Positions 51,486 through 60,433 of a DNA stretch of 64,000 nucleotides are shown here, piece by piece. The notes beneath the pieces were generated by a model, which was not told where the DNA came from, did no database searches, and saw nothing but the letters and a program-made list of their open reading frames with translations. The translations under genes were made by a program, and so were the position numbers. Where the stretch lies: NCBI GenBank assembly GCA_026932145.1, contig JAIXKT010000008.1:58484-122483 (forward strand). Direction: 5' to 3'. The first letter of the stretch is position 1. Each line of letters begins with the position of its first letter. This stretch comes from Bacteroidia bacterium (GTDB taxonomy: Bacteria > Bacteroidota > Bacteroidia > J057 > JAIXKT01).

Positions 51486-52979
51486 ATGGAAGCAGCCGAT
51501 AACTTTTGGGTATCTCTATTTTCTAAACGATATTTTAGAATTGGAACTTTGATTGCTATTGCCGTTATCAGCTTTTTGATGCACTTTAATCATTTTTCTA
51601 AAGAGCTGATTAGCATACACGTTTGGCGGCAAACCCAAACCCAGTCCAATATCGTTAATTTCTATGAAGAAGATATGAACATACTAAACCCGCGGAGAAA
51701 CGACCGAGGGAATGGAGATGGTATTTTCAGAATGGAATTTCCGCTGATGCAATGGTTAGTTGCTTGCAGCTATCATATATTTGGAAATAGTGTGTTGATA
51801 ACCAGAATAATAATGTTCCTAACAGGCTTATTATCAGTGCTGGGAATGTATTATTTGCTAAAAAATATTTTTAATCAGGAATCTGCTGCTTTGCTTGGGG
51901 CTTGGGCATTTAACTTTTCACCGTGTTTTTATTATTACACCATAAATCCTTTGCCGGATAATATGGCATTGTGCTGTGCAATATGGGGGCTGAGTTTCTT
52001 CTTTTTGTGGTACCAAAACAAAAAAGTCAGTAAGCTCATACTTAGCGGGTTATTTCTGTCTATTGCAGCACTTTGTAAACTTCCGTTTATCCTGTATTTT
52101 ATCGTTCCAATTATTTTTTTGGCACAAAATATCTTCAAAAACGGTGTTACTCGTTCTTTGTGGTTACAGGGTATCGCTGTTTTTAGCTGGGGGATTTTTC
52201 CCTTAGCTTGGTATGCTGTTGTGATCCCACAATGGCATGGAAACTCAATTGTATCCGGAATGTTGGATAATCAGGATTCAATATGGTCATTGATTGATTA
52301 TTTGCACCATAATTTGATTTCTACATTACCGGAATTGCTGCTCAACTATGGGTCTTTGCCTTTTTTTATAGCGGGTTTTTATTTTTTGTATCAGAAAAAA
52401 TCGTATCGTGATGAAAAGTTTTTGATGTTATTGGGTTTAAGCACAATGGTTCTAATTTACTTTTTGTTTGAGCTAAATGCAATCCAAAAAATCCATGATT
52501 ATTATCTTTTTCCGTTTTTTCCGTTGCTATTTATGCTGGTTGCTTATGGTGGCTATCAGCTACTTTGTTCAAAACAGTCTTATATTCAATATTTTAGTGT
52601 TTTTTTGTTACTTATTCTTCCGATTACGTGTTATTTGAGGATGCAGTATCGTTGGGATTTGAATGAACCCGGCTTTAACCCAGATTGGCTTATTTACAAA
52701 AATGAGTTACGAGAGATTGCACCTAAAAACACCTTAGTAGTAGCCGGAAACGATAATTCCCACTTTATTATGTTTTATTATATTGACAAAAAGGGCTGGG
52801 GCTTTCAGGAAAATAATTTAACTCCCGCACAATTAAGTAGTATGATTTCGTTAGGTGCAGAATATCTATATACTGATTCAGCAGATATGGTTTCTCAAAA
52901 TAGCCTTACTCAATACATAGATAAACTTCTGTTAGAGCGGGGAAGCGTTAGGGTATATCGCTTAAAAAAGGCTATATAA
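51486..52979 (+). CDS. GT39/ArnT-like membrane glycosyltransferase
   Basis: 497 residues with about 11 transmembrane helices and a short C-terminal soluble part (about 415-497). The first periplasmic loop carries ISIHVWRQTQTQSNIVNFYE, typical of GT-C enzymes (dolichyl-phosphate-mannose or undecaprenyl-phosphate-sugar dependent) in Bacteroidota; the Glu-Glu-Asp that follows may supply the catalytic acidic residue. It acts at the outer face of the inner membrane on lipid or protein acceptors; the acceptor is unknown. Starts at ATG 51486. Single gene between lysS and rbfA. Confidence 0.8.
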   Translation: MEAADNFWVSLFSKRYFRIGTLIAIAVISFLMHFNHFSKELISIHVWRQTQTQSNIVNFYEEDMNILNPRRNDRGNGDGIFRMEFPLMQWLVACSYHIFGNSVLITRIIMFLTGLLSVLGMYYLLKNIFNQESAALLGAWAFNFSPCFYYYTINPLPDNMALCCAIWGLSFFFLWYQNKKVSKLILSGLFLSIAALCKLPFILYFIVPIIFLAQNIFKNGVTRSLWLQGIAVFSWGIFPLAWYAVVIPQWHGNSIVSGMLDNQDSIWSLIDYLHHNLISTLPELLLNYGSLPFFIAGFYFLYQKKSYRDEKFLMLLGLSTMVLIYFLFELNAIQKIHDYYLFPFFPLLFMLVAYGGYQLLCSKQSYIQYFSVFLLLILPITCYLRMQYRWDLNEPGFNPDWLIYKNELREIAPKNTLVVAGNDNSHFIMFYYIDKKGWGFQENNLTPAQLSSMISLGAEYLYTDSADMVSQNSLTQYIDKLLLERGSVRVYRLKKAI

Positions 52980-53083
52980 GTTTAGTGGATTTTGGGAAGA
53001 AGTATTTAATAGCGCAAATTTTGTTTTATACAGTTAAAAGAACGGTTAAAATTCCCTAATTTCGCAGGTTTTTAGTTTGGCTA

Positions 53084-53464
53084 ATGGAAACTATACGGCA
53101 AAAAAAAGTTGCTCGGTTATTACAGCGTGAGTTAAGTACCATTTTGCATTCAAAGTTGAGTGCATCTGGGGCGCTTGTTACGGTAAGTGACACTCGGGTT
53201 TCTTCGGATTTTTCTATTTGTCGAGTTTATATTTCTTGTTTTCCCGATACACGTACATCTGAGGTTTTTGAAGAACTCAATCGTATTCAGGTGCCTATTC
53301 GGCATGAGTTGGCACGTAGGCTTCGGCATGAAATGCGTACCGTTCCGGAGCTGCATTTTTTTGAAGATGAAATTCCCAAAGAAGCAGCACGCTTAGATAC
53401 TATTTTCCAAAATATTCATAAAAACTCGGCTGTTAATCCTCCTCTTGAAGAAAACGACTTGTGA
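53084..53464 (+). CDS. rbfA: 30S ribosome-binding factor A
   Basis: Late 30S subunit assembly factor, cytoplasmic, 126 residues. KH-like fold with ETIRQKKVARLLQRELSTIL at the start, VTVSDTRVSSDFSICRVYIS in the centre, and LARRLRHEMRTVPELHFFED near residue 95, all hallmarks. The ATG lies four bases after TTAGTTTG, a one-mismatch -7 box. The stop overlaps the GTG of the following VWA gene (GTGA), so both are co-translated. Confidence 0.95.
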   Translation: METIRQKKVARLLQRELSTILHSKLSASGALVTVSDTRVSSDFSICRVYISCFPDTRTSEVFEELNRIQVPIRHELARRLRHEMRTVPELHFFEDEIPKEAARLDTIFQNIHKNSAVNPPLEENDL

Positions 53465-55602
53465 ATTTAAGTTTATCCGTTTCGCCGTTTGGGGTTTTAG
53501 GGGTATTGGCTTTTACCGGAATAGTTGCTTGGTGGGCATACTATAAACTTCCTATTCCGCTCTCTAACCGGATTCGTTATAGTTTAGTTAGTTTACGCTG
53601 GATAGGGCTTTTTTTGTTGTTTTTATTGCTTTTAGAGCCATTATTAACCGCTATTTTTCAGGAAAAACACCCCCCGTTAGTTGTTTTGCTTCAAGATAAC
53701 TCTAAGAGTATGACAGCCTCTCCGGATTCAAATTTTTTGCGGCAAGAATTACCGAAGCAAATTCAGCAGTTTCAGGAGAAATTAAAGGAGCAAAATATCC
53801 AAACAGTCCTGTTGAAATTTGGTAAGGACGTTAAACCATTGCACCCAGATTCATTGCAGTTTGATGCAAGTGCCACTAACCTGAGCAATGCGTTGCAATA
53901 TGTAGCAGATAGATTTCATAATCAAAATGTTGCAGCGATTTCTTATATTTCAGATGGAATTCCTACTGAAGGGAGCAACCCCATTTATGACATAGATAAA
54001 ATTCCGATTCCTATTTTTACCTATTTAGCCGGAGATACTGTTCAGCGTAAAGACGTTCTTATCTCCGCAGCGATTTACAACGAAATAACTTTTGTGGATG
54101 CAGAAACGCCCATCAGAACCACCATAACAGCCAAAGGGATTCAGCAAGAAACAGTAAAAATCAACTTAAAGCGCCAAAATACGGTCATAGAAACCCAAAC
54201 AGTTACTTTGTCATCGGCAAATTCACAGCGGGATTTAGATTGGTCAGTAAAACCCAAAGAACCGGGCTTGATGATGTATGAAGTTGAGATAGAACCAATT
54301 CAGAATGAAATTAGCTATCACAATAACCGCCGGAAGTTATTCATTCAGGTTCAAGACACCCGCATTCAGGTAGGGATTATTGCGGGAGGCCCTCATCCGG
54401 ATTTAGGTGCGTTTTACAAAGCCTTTGCCAATACAGCACAATTTCAGCTGAAAGAATTTATCCGAAAATCTAACAACGAATTTTATACCCAGCCTACCCA
54501 GAATGAATTAAAAGAACTTGACTTAGTTATCTTATACAACTTCCCCAGTATCCCGGCTGATAGAGAAATACTTGAGGCTGTTTATCAGGAGGTTACGCAT
54601 AGAAATATTCCGCTTTGGCATGTTTATGGCAGCCAAACCCGCTTTAATATCTCTAACCGTCAGCCGGAATTTGCTGCCTTTACACCCCAAAATTATACAG
54701 AGAGTTTTTCGGATGCCTTTCTGTATTTCGATGACCGCTATCAAATGCACGCCACCTATACCTTTGATGAGTCTTTTCTGAAATGGATAAAGTCTTCGCC
54801 CCCCTTGTTGCGAAATAACTCTGACTGGAAAATGAATGGCCCAACCGAAATCTATGGAAAAGCTAAAATCAAAAATGTAGCCTTAGACTATCCGATACTT
54901 GCTTTTCAGGACTTCCGTGGCCGAAAGAATGTGGTTATGATAGGCGAAAACTGGTGGCGATACCGAATGAACTGCTTCCTTGAAACAAATTCTTTTGACC
55001 AATTTGATACTTGGATTCAGAACATTGCCCAATGGTTGACTACCCGCCAAGATAAACGTAAATTTCGAGTAGTTCCGGCCAAAAATCTATTTTCAGGAGA
55101 TGACCCAATCATTTTTCGGGGAGAACTCTATGATGATACTTACAAACCAATTCACGATGCAGAGATAAAACTCACACTTATTGATGCTTCGGGAAAAAAA
55201 CAGCCCTATTTTTTAACCCAAAGCAACCAAAGTTATTCTGTGGAGATTCCGGCATTACCGGCAGGAACGTATTCTTATGAAGCTACGGCCACTAAAAATA
55301 ACATTCAGTTGGGCAAAGACCAAGGGCGCTTTTCGGTAGGTTCTTATGAGCCTGAGTTTTTGGAACTTCGTGCTGACGCTTCGCTAATGCGTCAGTTAGC
55401 GATACGATCAGGAGGGCAAGCATTTCATCTGCGCGAACTAAGCCAAAGTACGAATGCAATCCTCCAGCTACCGCACCTAAAGCCGGCCATATCCACCAAA
55501 AGCCAAACAAGAGGGCTACAACGCTACATCTGGCCAATGATTGTAATCTTGATAGCTTTCTCTGCCGAATGGATTATCCGAAAAAGATTCGGGTTGCTGT
55601 AA
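53461..55602 (+). CDS. membrane-anchored VWA-domain protein
   Basis: 713 residues: two transmembrane helices near the N-terminus (about 12-28 and 43-65), a von Willebrand A domain (about 70-240) with MIDAS motif DNSKS, a further beta-rich region (about 240-640, with an ORFs-of-unknown-function feel but SGDDPIIFRGELYDDTYKPI resembling an Ig-like domain), and a C-terminal transmembrane helix (about 685-705). Both ends therefore lie in the membrane with a large periplasmic part. Family function unknown; VWA domains bind proteins through a metal. Start GTG 53461 overlaps rbfA by four bases. Its stop is one base from the convergent VWA gene. Confidence 0.8.
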   Translation: MNLSLSVSPFGVLGVLAFTGIVAWWAYYKLPIPLSNRIRYSLVSLRWIGLFLLFLLLLEPLLTAIFQEKHPPLVVLLQDNSKSMTASPDSNFLRQELPKQIQQFQEKLKEQNIQTVLLKFGKDVKPLHPDSLQFDASATNLSNALQYVADRFHNQNVAAISYISDGIPTEGSNPIYDIDKIPIPIFTYLAGDTVQRKDVLISAAIYNEITFVDAETPIRTTITAKGIQQETVKINLKRQNTVIETQTVTLSSANSQRDLDWSVKPKEPGLMMYEVEIEPIQNEISYHNNRRKLFIQVQDTRIQVGIIAGGPHPDLGAFYKAFANTAQFQLKEFIRKSNNEFYTQPTQNELKELDLVILYNFPSIPADREILEAVYQEVTHRNIPLWHVYGSQTRFNISNRQPEFAAFTPQNYTESFSDAFLYFDDRYQMHATYTFDESFLKWIKSSPPLLRNNSDWKMNGPTEIYGKAKIKNVALDYPILAFQDFRGRKNVVMIGENWWRYRMNCFLETNSFDQFDTWIQNIAQWLTTRQDKRKFRVVPAKNLFSGDDPIIFRGELYDDTYKPIHDAEIKLTLIDASGKKQPYFLTQSNQSYSVEIPALPAGTYSYEATATKNNIQLGKDQGRFSVGSYEPEFLELRADASLMRQLAIRSGGQAFHLRELSQSTNAILQLPHLKPAISTKSQTRGLQRYIWPMIVILIAFSAEWIIRKRFGLL

Positions 55603-55603
55603 T

Positions 55604-56551
55604 TTAAAATTCTAATGGATTATACCAACCCATTAGCATAACGACCAAGTAGGCACAAAATCCCGCTACCGCTACCGGAATAATGTAAGTCGCCAAATCT
55701 AAATATTCAGGAATTAGCTGCTTAGTTCTTCCTGTTTCTAATGCCAAAGTGATGTTTGTTATACAGCTTATAATTTCTTCTGAACTATTTAAAGCATAAA
55801 ACCTCCCATTTGTACCATCAGTAACTTTCTTTAGTTCCTGATAATCAATATTTTGCTTTGTTGAGTCAATACCAATACCGATAATATAGATTGAGGTTTG
55901 GTTTTTTTGGCATATCGGCACTAATGATTGTAATGAAACTCCTTGATTAGAAGCCCCGTCTGTTAGCAATACAATAGCTGAATGGCGTGCAGCCACCGAA
56001 CTGTCATACAAAAGCGGAACGGTCGTTAAGATAGCATCAGAAAGATTTGATTGATTTCTGGGCAGTTGATTAATAGGAACTTGTCTAAAAATTTCTTTTA
56101 GGAGTTCGTGGTCATTTGTGAGTGGCGAAATAACAATAGGCTGGCTACCTACAACACCTAAGCCAACTTCATCAGTTGGGCGTTTTTGCAGCAACTGTTC
56201 AAAACAAAGCCAAGAAATTGCTGCTGCCGAAGTATTTTCTATAGGTTTATCCATACTGGCAGAAATATCAACCCACGCATACCAACGCTGCCCCGCTAAT
56301 ACGGATTCTTTTTCCCCCATAAGCCGTTGAGGGCCTGCCAAAGAAATAACAACCGCTACTAACGTTAATAGCTGTAAAATAGGCAAAACATATAATTTCC
56401 CCAAAAAATATCCTTTTTTAGCGGGTAAATAAGCTACAACTAAACGAGGCCGCCGAGCACGATAAAAACGAAAATACCAATATCCCGCTAACGGAGGTAT
56501 AACCCCCAACAACCAAAACCAAGCAGGATAAGTAAAGACAAAAGAACTCAA
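55604..56551 (-). CDS. BatA/BatB-like membrane VWA protein
   Basis: 315 residues: transmembrane helices near 10-27 and 53-70, VWA domain (about 85-280) with MIDAS DISAS, the distal TDGAS, and a C-terminal transmembrane helix (about 288-308). This TM-TM-VWA-TM order is that of the Bat (Bacteroides aerotolerance) proteins. No MoxR ATPase or other bat gene is adjacent, so I do not assign a symbol. Preceded by a leader containing a 9-bp palindrome. Convergent with the 713-residue VWA gene. Confidence 0.83.
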   Translation of the reverse strand: MSSFVFTYPAWFWLLGVIPPLAGYWYFRFYRARRPRLVVAYLPAKKGYFLGKLYVLPILQLLTLVAVVISLAGPQRLMGEKESVLAGQRWYAWVDISASMDKPIENTSAAAISWLCFEQLLQKRPTDEVGLGVVGSQPIVISPLTNDHELLKEIFRQVPINQLPRNQSNLSDAILTTVPLLYDSSVAARHSAIVLLTDGASNQGVSLQSLVPICQKNQTSIYIIGIGIDSTKQNIDYQELKKVTDGTNGRFYALNSSEEIISCITNITLALETGRTKQLIPEYLDLATYIIPVAVAGFCAYLVVMLMGWYNPLEF

Positions 56552-56585
56552 TTTCTCCTAAAAAATCATCGAATAAGAAAATATC

Positions 56586-56616
56586 CCTAACTTAATTACT
56601 TGATAACTAAGTTAGG
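56586..56616. repeat. palindrome in the divergent VWA/amidohydrolase intergenic region
   Basis: Perfect 9-base arms CCTAACTTA and TAAGTTAGG separated by 13 bases. It lies between the predicted -7 box at 56635-56642 and the ATG at 56551 of the VWA gene, thus in its leader. No T run follows on either strand, so it looks more like an operator or RNA leader element than a terminator. Confidence 0.6.
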
Positions 56617-56634
56617 AAGCGAAAATTAGTTTTG

Positions 56635-56642
56635 CAAAAATA
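56635..56642 (-). promoter_or_regulatory. -7 element for the BatA/B-like gene
   Basis: Minus-strand TATTTTTG, perfect TAnnTTTG match, 83 bases before the ATG at 56551; no -33 TTG at usual spacing. Confidence 0.4.
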
Positions 56643-56777
56643 GCGAATAAAAAATTAGAATTGTAATTAGGTATTTTTATGGGTTAATTTTTTGGTAATC
56701 AATAAGTTATTAATTTTTTCTGAAATCTAATACAAATTCTTAACAAAAAGGTTGAAATTCACGCTTTGAAAGTAGCG

Positions 56778-58058
56778 ATGAATAAACTATTAATAGGCGG
56801 GTTAATTTGGTTTTGGTTGTTATGTGTTGGTAGTTTTGCTCAAAGTGTGCCTAAACCTGCGCCTGCCCAAGCACGCTCGGTGTCTTTGGTAAATGGAACG
56901 ATTCATACCGGAAACGGACTGGTTATTGAGCGAGGAACAATTGTTTTTGCCAATGGGCAAATTACCAAAATACAGGAAGGCGAATCCCCCGAAACCGGAT
57001 CCGAAATCATTGATTGTTCCGGCAAGCATATTTATCCGGGACTAATTGCAACCAATACCAAAATCGGGTTAGTAGAAATAGATGCTGCCCGCCCAACCCG
57101 AGATATTAATGAAGTAGGAAGAATTAACTCCAACATCAGAGCCATAATAGCATATAACACCGACTCACGTGTAACCCCAACCATCCGTTCTAATGGTATT
57201 TTGTATGCCCAAATTGTTCCGGACGGAGAATTGATTTCCGGCTTATCATCTGTGGTTCAGTTAGATGCATGGAGCTATGAAGAAGCATCTTTTATGGTTG
57301 ATGTTGGGCTGCACATTCGGTTACCGGCATTTAACTTATACCAAAGTGCCCAAATATCTCCGGAAGACCAGCGAAAAAAACAGTTAGAGGTGATTCAGGA
57401 GCTTCGTCAGATATTTACTACTGCTTTGCGATATAGGCAGCAGCGTATTTCGAATGAAACTCCAATAGATTTACGTTGGGAAGCAATGAGGCCTATTTTG
57501 GCCGGCGAAAAACCCGTATTTTTTCATGTTCAAGATGCTCAAGCAATTACGCAAGCATTATCGTTATCTTCAGAGTTTAAGCTAAAACCCGTCATTATTG
57601 GTGGAGGCGAGATTCGCCGTGTTATCCCGATGATAAAATCATCCAAAGCCGCTGTTATTTTGCGTCCGGTGCATAGTTTACCATTTCGGGAAGATGACCC
57701 CGTTACGCTCCCATACGAACTTCCCAATTTATTACAAGAAGCCGGAATTATGTATGCACTATCATTGGAGGGAATGTGGAATCAGCGCAACTTGCCTTTT
57801 CAGGCCGGAACAGCCGCCGCCTATGGCTTACCCAAAGAACAAGCCCTTCAATCAATTACATTGAATGCCGCCAAAATCTTAGGATGTTCCCAAAAAATAG
57901 GAAGCCTCGAAACAGGAAAAGAAGCCAGCTTGATAGTAACTTCCGGAGACGTTTTAGATATGCAAGAATCCATCGTAGAACTGGCCTTTATATCCGGCAG
58001 AAAAATATCATTAGCGAATAAACAAACTGATTTATACGAAAAATTCAAATCACGATAG
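56778..58058 (+). CDS. exported amidohydrolase-fold protein lacking the HxH metal motif
   Basis: 426 residues from the ATG at 56778: signal peptide (LLIGGLIWFWLLCVGSFAQ), then an amidohydrolase-superfamily layout. The N-terminal beta sandwich has VSLVNGTIHTGNGLVIERG and the typical strand HIYPGLIA. The C-terminal part has AAAYGLPKEQALQSITLNAA, KILGCSQKIGSLETGKEASL. At the place where active members have HxH after PGLI, the sequence is ATNTKIGLVEIDA; no replacement His pair is evident. Such variants occur in Bacteroidota and are annotated as amidohydrolases, but catalysis is doubtful. Periplasmic. An upstream TTG at 56766 is less likely than the ATG. Confidence 0.85.
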   Translation: MNKLLIGGLIWFWLLCVGSFAQSVPKPAPAQARSVSLVNGTIHTGNGLVIERGTIVFANGQITKIQEGESPETGSEIIDCSGKHIYPGLIATNTKIGLVEIDAARPTRDINEVGRINSNIRAIIAYNTDSRVTPTIRSNGILYAQIVPDGELISGLSSVVQLDAWSYEEASFMVDVGLHIRLPAFNLYQSAQISPEDQRKKQLEVIQELRQIFTTALRYRQQRISNETPIDLRWEAMRPILAGEKPVFFHVQDAQAITQALSLSSEFKLKPVIIGGGEIRRVIPMIKSSKAAVILRPVHSLPFREDDPVTLPYELPNLLQEAGIMYALSLEGMWNQRNLPFQAGTAAAYGLPKEQALQSITLNAAKILGCSQKIGSLETGKEASLIVTSGDVLDMQESIVELAFISGRKISLANKQTDLYEKFKSR

Positions 58059-58150
58059 TTTGTTTTGTAGTTTAAGAAATTATGTACCAATATTTTATGT
58101 TTTTCAGCTTTTATAGCTGGTGTTTTATTTATTAGAGAAATAACATACAC

Positions 58151-59470
58151 TTGGAGAAAATATTAACAAAATTCAGATGGCTATTAAAAGAGCCGGATAG
58201 CCGCGAATTGGTGCTAAAAAGCGGTACAGCTTTTTTTATAAGACTATTTGGTTTTTTAGCGAGCTATCTTTTTACTGTTACCGTAACCCGTTTAGCCGGC
58301 GCAGATGCTTGGGGTGTTTTTTCGGTGTGCTTTACCTTTATGAACATTGCTGCTGTGGTTTCTAATCTAGGGTTAGAAACGGCCATTGTCCGTTATGTAG
58401 CTGCATTTTTAGCCGATGAGGCAAAAACAAAACTACTGAAAGTGTATAAAATAGGCAAAAACTATGTAGTCGTTTGTGGCCTTATTGTAACGGTAATTTC
58501 TTATTTACTGATTCCTTTTATCGCAACACATTTAGGGAAGCCAGTGCTCATTAAGCCGCTACAAATATCGGCATTACTTGTTTTGCCGCTTGCGCTGCTA
58601 AACTACCAAGCCGCTGCTTTTCAAGGAACTAAGGACATAATGCGATATACTGTTTTTCAAAACGTCCTTAGATTCATTTTTGCAGCTATTGCGTTTGGTG
58701 TTCTTTGGCTTAATGGTGTTTTTGATCCGATACTTGCTTTTGGGGCCGGAATTGTATTGTCGTGGTTGTTAGCATCGTTTCTTTGGCAGCAAAAATATCG
58801 TGGAATTGCCATAGATAATTCCAATGAATCAGCCTCAGGGCTGCTGAAAACGGCTCTACCATTATTGCTTGCCTCTTCCATACGCTTACTTACCGGCTGG
58901 ACAGACACAATGTTCTTAGCTTATTTTCACCAAAACTCGGATGTGGGCATATACAATGTCGTTCTCAAATTATCACAACTGACCATATTTACCTTAGTTG
59001 CTTTCAATAGCGTTACGGCACCTAAGTTTTCGGAAGCTTATGCCCAAGGCGATATGGTTTCGTTGGGAAAAATCATGCGCCGTTCTAATGTGATGATTTT
59101 TTGGACAACCATTCCGATTCTTTTAATAACGTCTTTGCTGCCCAGTTTTTGGTTAGGTCTTTTTGGAAAAGAATTTATTGCCGGTAAAATTGCTCTGTGG
59201 GTATTAGCTTTTGCGCAGTTTATCAACGCTGCCACAGGATCTTGCGGCGTATTTCTGCAAATGACAGGTAGCGAAAAAGTATTTCAATGGATTGCAGTTA
59301 TCGCTGCTGTACTCGATATTATTGTCAATATAATCTTGACACCTACCTATGGAATCTTAGGCTCAGCCTGTGCCAGTGGCCTCAGTATTATATTCTGGAA
59401 TTTAGCCAGTGTCTGGTATATCCGGAAAAAATTTGCCATCAAAGCAATGTATATCCCCGGTATTTATTAA
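58151..59470 (+). CDS. oligosaccharide flippase-like membrane protein (second copy)
   Basis: 439 residues with about 12-14 transmembrane helices. The start region LKSGTAFFIRLFGFLASYLF and TVTRLAGADAWGVFSVCFTF, followed later by GWTDTMFLAYFHQNSDVGIY, are characteristic of the MATE/Wzx-like polysaccharide exporter group. It probably flips a lipid-linked glycan. The only plausible start is TTG at 58151: the frame runs back to an in-frame stop at 58133 without ATG or GTG. Distinct in sequence from the flippase at 17292-18722. Confidence 0.83.
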   Translation: MEKILTKFRWLLKEPDSRELVLKSGTAFFIRLFGFLASYLFTVTVTRLAGADAWGVFSVCFTFMNIAAVVSNLGLETAIVRYVAAFLADEAKTKLLKVYKIGKNYVVVCGLIVTVISYLLIPFIATHLGKPVLIKPLQISALLVLPLALLNYQAAAFQGTKDIMRYTVFQNVLRFIFAAIAFGVLWLNGVFDPILAFGAGIVLSWLLASFLWQQKYRGIAIDNSNESASGLLKTALPLLLASSIRLLTGWTDTMFLAYFHQNSDVGIYNVVLKLSQLTIFTLVAFNSVTAPKFSEAYAQGDMVSLGKIMRRSNVMIFWTTIPILLITSLLPSFWLGLFGKEFIAGKIALWVLAFAQFINAATGSCGVFLQMTGSEKVFQWIAVIAAVLDIIVNIILTPTYGILGSACASGLSIIFWNLASVWYIRKKFAIKAMYIPGIY

Positions 59471-59526
59471 CACAATACTTTGGTAATAATGCTTAGCTAT
59501 TTCCTATTCTAAGTCCGAGAAAGATA

Positions 59527-59772
59527 TTACTTAACTTCCTTGTATTTGTTATAAGCCATTTGACACACTTTATCCATTGCTTTAAAAATTGTAGTGTCAA
59601 GATTTGGAGTATTTGCAATGCTCGTTAAAGTTACAACAGCGTTATAGAGAATTTCGTTGTCTTTGCGTTCAATACGTTCAATAAAGTTTATTTTATTACT
59701 CCCTTTTGGAGATTCTGAAATAATTATTTCCTCTGTATTTGCATCTATTGCGAATAATATATTCTTATTCAT
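59527..59772 (-). CDS. small protein of unknown function next to HNH gene
   Basis: 81 residues, no signal peptide, no family recognised. Sequence is mixed alpha/beta and charged (MNKNILFAIDANTEEIIISE; ending AMDKVCQMAYNKYKEVK). It begins 27 bases after the exported HNH protein on the same strand and shares its AT-rich composition, so the two probably arrived and are expressed together. An immunity role toward the HNH protein would fit the position but rests on position alone. Confidence 0.6.
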   Translation of the reverse strand: MNKNILFAIDANTEEIIISESPKGSNKINFIERIERKDNEILYNAVVTLTSIANTPNLDTTIFKAMDKVCQMAYNKYKEVK

Positions 59773-59799
59773 TTCTATTTAGGTTGTTTTATCCAATCA

Positions 59800-60243
59800 T
59801 TAATGTAAATGACATCGTCCATTAGGGTTGGTAGTCATATTTTTACACCTTGTGCCTTTCTTGGTTATTCCAGTGCATTGGCTTGAAGTAGTAGAGGTCT
59901 TTTGGGTATCAGAAGAAGGTTCGGGTGGTTTTGGCACTGTTTCCTTATTTTCGCAGCAGTTATTGCCCACTTTTTTATTATGTATTTTACAATAACAGCC
60001 ATTTGATTTACTTCGGTTGCATCCTTGACAGAGCAACTGAATATTTGAGGCATCACTAACTCCGCCACAAGAATAGGGTATGATATGGTCATATTCTAAC
60101 TTTTGAGAGCTACCACAGCATTTGCATTTGCCGCCGTCTCTTGTATAAACAATCTTTTTTGTTGTTCCCGAAATATATCTACTTTGAGAAAAACAATAGA
60201 AACTGAATAAAAGTAATGGTATAATTAAGTATAATCTTTTCAT
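59800..60243 (-). CDS. exported HNH endonuclease-like protein with C-terminal Cys/His domain
   Basis: 147 residues: signal peptide (KRLYLIIPLLLFSFYCFSQS), then an HNH domain with CKCCG, the core LEYDHIIPYSCGG (Asp-His), ASNIQLLCQGCN and RSKSNGCY. The CxxC pairs indicate a zinc-stabilised HNH nuclease. A Ser/Thr/Pro linker follows, then a second Cys/His module QCTGITKKGTRCKNM...CHLH resembling small zinc-binding domains. HNH nucleases are usually cytoplasmic; a signal peptide makes this one periplasmic or secreted. AT-rich relative to neighbours. Confidence 0.82.
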   Translation of the reverse strand: MKRLYLIIPLLLFSFYCFSQSRYISGTTKKIVYTRDGGKCKCCGSSQKLEYDHIIPYSCGGVSDASNIQLLCQGCNRSKSNGCYCKIHNKKVGNNCCENKETVPKPPEPSSDTQKTSTTSSQCTGITKKGTRCKNMTTNPNGRCHLH

Positions 60244-60433
60244 TTTAATTTCTGCGTTAAAATACTAATAAAGATCATGAATAAAAAAACAATGTGATTA
60301 ACTATCTGATTTCCAGGATTTATCATAGAAAAACATTCTGCTCGTAATTTATAGCTATTGTTCATAATATCAAGTATTTTGGAGTTCAAAAATATAATGT
60401 GAATTCGGAAAGAAGTCTAATAGCTGATTTAGG
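60244..60433. other. AT-rich intergenic stretch upstream of HNH gene
   Basis: 190 bases without a gene. On the minus strand TATTTTTG (60394-60387) is a perfect -7 match but would leave a leader of about 140 bases. No -33 box or strong hairpin seen. Confidence 0.3.
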
